Notes under the pieces: generated by a model
The model's database searches: none
What the model was told of the DNA's origin: nothing
The model's input: only the letters and a program-made list of their open reading frames with translations
Assembly (NCBI GenBank): GCA_008921705.1
Contig: VFFE01009136.1
Span: forward strand, 1,992,303 to 2,056,302
Direction of reading: 5' to 3'
Length of the DNA stretch: 64,000 nucleotides
DNA from: Burhinus oedicnemus
Taxonomy: Eukaryota; Chordata; Aves; Charadriiformes; Burhinidae
Shown here: one piece after another, positions 58,115 to 64,000 of the stretch
Position numbering within the stretch: the first letter of the stretch is position 1
Layout: every line of letters begins with the position of its first letter
Program-made: the position numbers and the translations under genes

Positions 58115-61100
58115 ATACTTCAATTATTTTTATAGCTCAGTTTAAGCGTTTAAAGTTTGTTTTTAAATCAAAGTAATGAAAATAAAGAGAGATCTCTACA
58201 AATAAAATCATTTAAGAATCAAGATTTTTTAAAAATGCCTCTCTGCTTAGGAGAACTATCAGTGGAGTCTAGCTAAGCAAAACTTACATGAAACCCAAAA
58301 TATAGTAATTACAGACCTTATCCTGTTCAGTTAGTGGTGGACTCCATGCTAATTCCTGTTGTAAGATTAGTCAGGGAGAATTTGATTACTTAAGCCAAAA
58401 AAATCATTGGAGATACAGGAACTCTAAATCTAAGAGTCCTCTATTGAAATACAGCATGCTGAAATTTAAGTGAATGTAGAAGTTTTACTGATGATAAGCC
58501 AGTATGATTAAAGTTCTTAAAATGAAAATTCTTCTTTTCCTGATTTCTTGCTTATTTACTCTGGTAGGACATAAAGATATACACACATATGGCAGTTGCT
58601 CACACCACAAGATCTTCTGTTCTTTTACCCTATTTGCCTTTAATTTCTTATAGCAGCAACCAGAAAAGGATCAGAGATTAAAAAATTTCCCCATCATAAA
58701 AGAAACTGTAGCAGTGGCTAAAACTACCTGCACAACCAGAAGTTTAATGCTTGAAAAATCAGTAACTTGCAGAGACCTGCTAAGTTTATTGCAGTTACTT
58801 ACAGTATAGTATGGAAACACTAAAGCAAGCCAAGAATCTTCTTTTCACTTTTATCGCTATTGCGTTCATAATCATCTCTTCTTTGCTATTTTTTACCTGT
58901 GAATGATTTCTCAGCTACAGTTGCCAGATTGTGTAAATGTGAATCAAAATTAGCACAGAGGACTAAACATAACCTCAAAGCTAAGCTTTATTGGTGTAGA
59001 TATTATTTTAAATCCTTATTTGATATCATATCTTGGAGCTACTGTAGATACAGGAAATCGTAGATACACGAAATATTGAAAATTATTTAGCACTACTCAT
59101 TTAATATACTAATGTTGGCTATTAATTATTACTGATTAAGATCAAATTCTGAACAACAATTAACTAAATATTTTGTCTTCTAAGTGTATCTCTTAGGCCC
59201 TCTGCATTCATATACAAATTTGGGAAGAGTTAAATTTGACTTTGCAGTCAATTTTATGTGATACACATATTCAATCACCAGAATTTTAGGTGTTATGAAA
59301 GATGAAGTTGTGCTGAATGAATGATGTGCTTGAGATAGAGCAAACATTCTCTGTTGATCCTTTAGGCCATTCATTAACTTTTACAGAAAGATGTGTAAGC
59401 AGGACTTATACATTGTTAAGGCTCAATCTAGGGCTTCTTTTCTAAATGACCACCTCATTAATGATTGGCAAGGAATGACATTCAACATGCAGCAGCTTTA
59501 AGGGGCAATTCTCTCAATAAAATCATTGTGTGGGGGAGGCAAAGGAGACGTACCATTACAGAGCTCAACTAGGAGTTCTCCTCTTGAACTTCACATAACT
59601 TCAGAAGTTTGGAGACACCTCTGCAATATGGTTCTGTCTTTCAAAATTGTACACAAAAAATTATGTCACATTGATGCCACGCAGATATTTGTGGTAAATA
59701 CTGTTGTGACCTCCCACTAATGTCTCCTGTTGAGGACTATTATTGCTTTCATATTTGGTCAGGACCAAATAAAGAATGGTGAATTTTTAGAGTACTTTAA
59801 AAGAAAAAAAAAAAACATTGCAAATAGTCTATTTATTGATATAACTTATGTGCATCCTCTCACAATGCTTGAAATTTCTCCAGGACAGATGTAAAAGGCA
59901 TAAAATACAGCATACATCAAAACCTTCCATACTTAGTGATTTTCAGTTTGGTAGATGCAGTAAATAAAAACCTCATATTATCATATAGTTTACTGTTCTT
60001 AAGACACTGAAACTTTCCTTCAAACTACCATTAATTACTTCAAATAATTATTTCTTAAACTCCCAGAGGTATTTTCAACATCATTAACAGATATATCAAA
60101 AAGACCAACAAAAATCAGAGAGTGGGAAAATTATTTACTCAGCATGATTGTCTATCCACAAATTTGCAAAAACGAGTGTAGGAAATTGATGCTACCAACC
60201 TTCTTTGCCTAAAATAAAGTCTCTGAGTAGATCCACATACCTCTAAACTGGGTCAAAAAGCAGTTGCCAGTATTACTCCTATTTTAGCAAATATGTGCAC
60301 ATGGGGATTGAATTCAAGCTAAGACCCTCCTGACTTTACATCTGTCTTTTGCTAAACAAAGCAGGTCTCCACAGATGTGAAATGCCAAAAAAGAAATTCT
60401 GTTTACCAGGCACGAAGTAAACCCTGACAATGGCATTACACTGCTATCAAGTTTACTGATGCAAACATTGTAAAATTATGAGTCCCTTTTCTTTTTAAAA
60501 ATCACACAAGTAACCATTACAATTCATTTGTTTATCAGTTCTTCAGGTCAACAATTGTCAGAGAATGACAGGAAGCAACAACAGAAATTCTTATACACTC
60601 ATCTGGTTCACAGAAACAGAAAATAAAAGTCAACAGCAACTGTAGATTTTAAGACTGCAGTACAGGCATTTATGGTGGTATAGTGATCCATACCTGCAAA
60701 TTTGAAGGGGCAGAATCCATCAAATATGACCTAAGTCACAGCATTGGTTTAGTTTTTTTACCCACAGGAGTTCAATGCATCAAACACCTAGATTTGCAAG
60801 GTAAAAGAATTATTATCCTCTCTGCTCAGAGGACATAAGGAACTGTCAGTTCACTGAACCCAAAAATTCTTGAGTTTTAATGAGTCAGAAAGAGACACTG
60901 GGGAAAGAAGTTGCAGTAGCAACAACCTTCCACTACAGAAATACTTAATAGTGCAAAAAGGCTATTCAAAGATAATTTTTAAACCTAACAATACGTATAC
61001 ACTGGGATGACATCCTTATTTTCTTGATTTTTCTTATATTTCTCTGTTAAAAAACAGAAAATATTGTTCAAAGGTTTAAATCCATTCAAAGCCATAAGAA

Positions 61101-64000
61101 CAGAGCCAAAATTACTAGTCAAAGCTTCCTGCTAAAAATTTTTGTTTGTTTTCCACTTTTATTGATAAGCACTCATAAGATCAAACTTTCAAGATAAACT
61201 TGTTCTTTTGACTTTTTTCATCAGCCTCAGTCCTAGCAAATTCCTTTACAAGTAGTGTCTTGGAAATATCTTAGGAAATAAATTACTTGTGACTGAATGA
61301 ACCTTTCCTGCTACTGCCAAGGCAATCACTTGCTCTTCCTGCTGTCAGCTGAACCACTTCCCATCTTTTATCACGTGATCAGAATCTGCTGGGATGTGGT
61401 ATAAACAGTTATGTATGGGTTTAAACAAATTGCCTTCAAAAGAACCCACAAAAGGCAAGCCATTCAGTTATAGATATTTACAGCATTCTAGCAAAAGTTT
61501 TCGTTCAGTTCCCCATGTTCCTTAGGCAGAAGGATTTTGAGCAACAGGTATTAGGACATGTACATAAATACAACTAAATGTTATTACAATCTGGAAGAAA
61601 TCATTTTAAAGCAAGGGAAGAGACAAACGCTTTTTTTGTTTTGTTATCAGTTAGGAGCTGGGAAACCAAAAAATGAGAAAGGCAGACTGTTCCACTGAAG
61701 CTGTTCAGTTTCACAATATGCCTCTGGAGACATCACTTTCCCTCACTCTTCTTAAATGAAAAATTAAAAAGTAAAAATCGTCATTGAGTAAGGCTGTAGA
61801 ATATCAAGCCTTGCATCTTTTAAAGAACAGCAGTGTATATGTGCTCAGAGGTTTCCCTCTGGCATTCTATATTGAGTTATGCTTCACTTTCATTTTGTCA
61901 AAGATTAAATTTTTATTAGCCTTTTTCTCCCAAATACTCGTAAGCTATTGACAATGAACCTAGTGCAACTTGATTTGGGACATTCAGCTAAACACAATGA
62001 AAATTATACTGTAGATTGGCTATAACTACCTGCTAGAGGATCAGCAGTTAAGCTTCCAACAAACTTATCTTTGATTAAGTAGTCTCACTCATTTAAATTA
62101 AAACAAACAAGCAAACAAACAAAAAAACAGGAGAAAAAAACCAACCAAACAAAAAAAACCCACCAAACCAAAAAACCCCAAACCAAACAACAGAACAAAA
62201 CCCAAATGAAAAAATCCACACAGCAGAGGGTGTCTACATGGAATATATTTCAAAGTTTATACTGAGAGTGTGGTGATGATGCCACTACATGAAGTGATTT
62301 GCCATTACTAATAGAAGGCCACAGGATTTCTATTAACTTGGCAGTGCAGCATCTCAGGTCTTGTCTTTAACAGAACTGAGTTTAGCTTTGATATAAAGTC
62401 TAACGATCAAGTGACCATTGCCTGTGAATGCTATTTATGGCAAAGGTCTAACAAATCTATAAAGTTGATGAGTAACAAACACTACCCCTTTATGTTAAGT
62501 GGGGTTGGAGGAGGCTATCATAGAACCTGAACTAATAGCAAAGGGGTGAAGACAATCACACTTTAGGTAGCAACCAATGAATAAAAATCACATAAAGAGA
62601 TGGTGTTTGAAAACATAAAAAAAAATAAAATCCCAAGACAGCCTCAAGTCTGAGAAGAAAGAAATGCTCCCCACCAATCGTATACACCTCCATGCAAAGA
62701 GCTCAAGACACTGGTAACTTTCTGTAATGCCCCCCCTCAGCCCATCCCTCTTGAGGATGACCACCAACCTTAGATACTAGACTGACACCAGAAAGATGAA
62801 CAAAACAACAGGGAAAAGGAATGGAAAACTTGGGTAATTTTGGTACAACAAATGTAACTGTATTACTACTGAATCTTTTCTTTATTACACAGATATTTTG
62901 GCCTGTAAATGTTAGTGTCATTGTAACTAAGATATATTGCATATTTGGATCACACAGTTAAGCCTTTGATTAGACTAACAATAAGTTATCGGCTCTGCAT
63001 GTATTGTGTGTTCCCTTTTGCCCTTAAAACTTCAAGCTTTAAGCAGCTCCTCTTTAAATAGCATGTAGTGCAGAGTATACAGATGGTTAAATGGAAACCA
63101 GAAGCTCCAAGTAAATGGAGCCCTTCAGGAAGTGAAACTATTCTGTTCATCTCCCTGCCTACTACTCCTACATGACAGGCAAGTAGATTTATTCCTTCAA
63201 AATAAAACTGCCCATTGTGTTTTGTAATATACAGGAGACATAAAGTGTGATTAAACATTTCAAAGAAGTGGTTATTTTTTACTTCAAAAAAAAGATAGTG
63301 AGTTGCCTGAAAACTAACTTAGGTTGTCATGTAATTCTTGCCTCCTAGGAATATCTAAATAAGGCCTGCAATTTCTGCAGTAAAGTTGAGAACATATTTT
63401 GTTAAAAAATGTTTTTGATCTCATATGTATTTTTAAATGCAATGTTCAAAGTACAGGCAAGAGGATGAATATTGTACATAAAAATATACAAACAGTTTTA
63501 TGCTAAGGAGCTATCCTGGCTCCTGTTAAAATAACATCCGTAGCTTTTGGATGGTAAGCCTCTAGATACACAACATCTTCCAGAGGTATTATAACATAAT
63601 CTACAGTGTGGATGAGCTTCCTGAATTAGTACCACCATCATATGCATCTCCTAAGTTTAAGATATCATTATGAAATCCTTTTTTTTGCTGTTCTCTGTCT
63701 TATTCTGATACAACTCCCACTCCACAACAATAATAAATCACTCAGAAACAGAAATAAATTAAGGACAAGTTCAAAGTTCGTTATGCTCAAAATAAGACTG
63801 AAACCTGTGATTTACTCACAGTAGTCAAGTCCAAATCTTTAACGGTGACAGTAAATTTTCACTGAAGAATGTGATAAAATAGCATTTAATTAATGATTTC
63901 TTCTCTCATGTCTATGCGACTAAGCCAGTAAAATAAAAAACAGACAAAGGATCAGCATTCTGAAGAGATCAGTACTCTTCAGATCCTGGAGCACCTGAAT
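58115..64000. other. Long AT-rich stretch without genes
   Basis: No coding region, RNA gene or transposon is recognised over 5.9 kb. It contains a short near-tandem repeat of GTAGATACAGGAAATC-type units (59044-59075) and the A/C tract at 62100-62206. The open frames of 60-90 codons (for example 62703-62942 and 62986-63258 on the minus strand) show no domain. Confidence 0.5.
62100..62206 (+). repeat. (CAAA)n / A-C-rich tract
   Basis: About 105 bases of ACAAAC, CAAAC, ACCAAACC and AAAAACCCC units with almost no G or T. It is the longest of the three A/C tracts in the window. Confidence 0.85.

Overview
The window looks like non-coding bird DNA: AT-rich, with no long host open reading frame, no rRNA or tRNA gene, no operon-like gene packing and no CRISPR array. 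It is assigned to a bird because it carries many chicken-repeat-1 (CR1) LINE copies that end in the ATTCTATGATTCTATG-type octamer tail. It also holds a solo LTR of the common avian ERVL-like type, beginning TGTCGTGG and ending in CA. The species cannot be told from the sequence. The stretch could be intergenic or lie inside large introns.

Layout. A short CR1 3' end lies at 0.46-0.65 kb. A long AT-rich stretch follows, with a decayed tRNA-derived SINE-like remnant near 3.9 kb and a purine tract at 9.4 kb. A CR1 copy with an internal deletion lies at 9.70-10.44 kb. The main feature is a nearly full-length CR1 at 14.34-18.72 kb. It has a 5' UTR with a TATA-like box, broken ORF1 (coiled coil and SGNH esterase), and ORF2 with a largely open endonuclease and a frameshifted reverse transcriptase. 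A second CR1 at 21.67-23.25 kb keeps both ends and ORF1, but all of ORF2 appears to be missing at one sharp junction. A MIR-type SINE remnant lies at 26.74-26.87 kb. An old, heavily mutated minus-strand CR1 is hidden at 28.6-29.56 kb.

The right half has minus-strand CR1 copies at 32.3-34.7 kb and 41.4-42.5 kb and a plus-strand copy at 50.8-51.75 kb. There are also two very short CR1 3' ends (30.9 and 36.8 kb), a possible hAT-type DNA transposon end at 36.87 kb, and the solo LTR at 57.54-58.11 kb. The remainder is AT-rich DNA with simple repeats.

Two short minus-strand open stretches (38.77-38.91 kb and 57.00-57.13 kb) read like coiled-coil protein and are listed as tentative exon candidates; neither gene is recognised. 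None of the transposon copies looks able to make its full protein set. No previously undescribed gene system was found. The points most worth checking are the possible spliced-RNA origin of the 21.67 kb CR1 copy, the decayed CR1 at 28.6 kb, and the two exon candidates.
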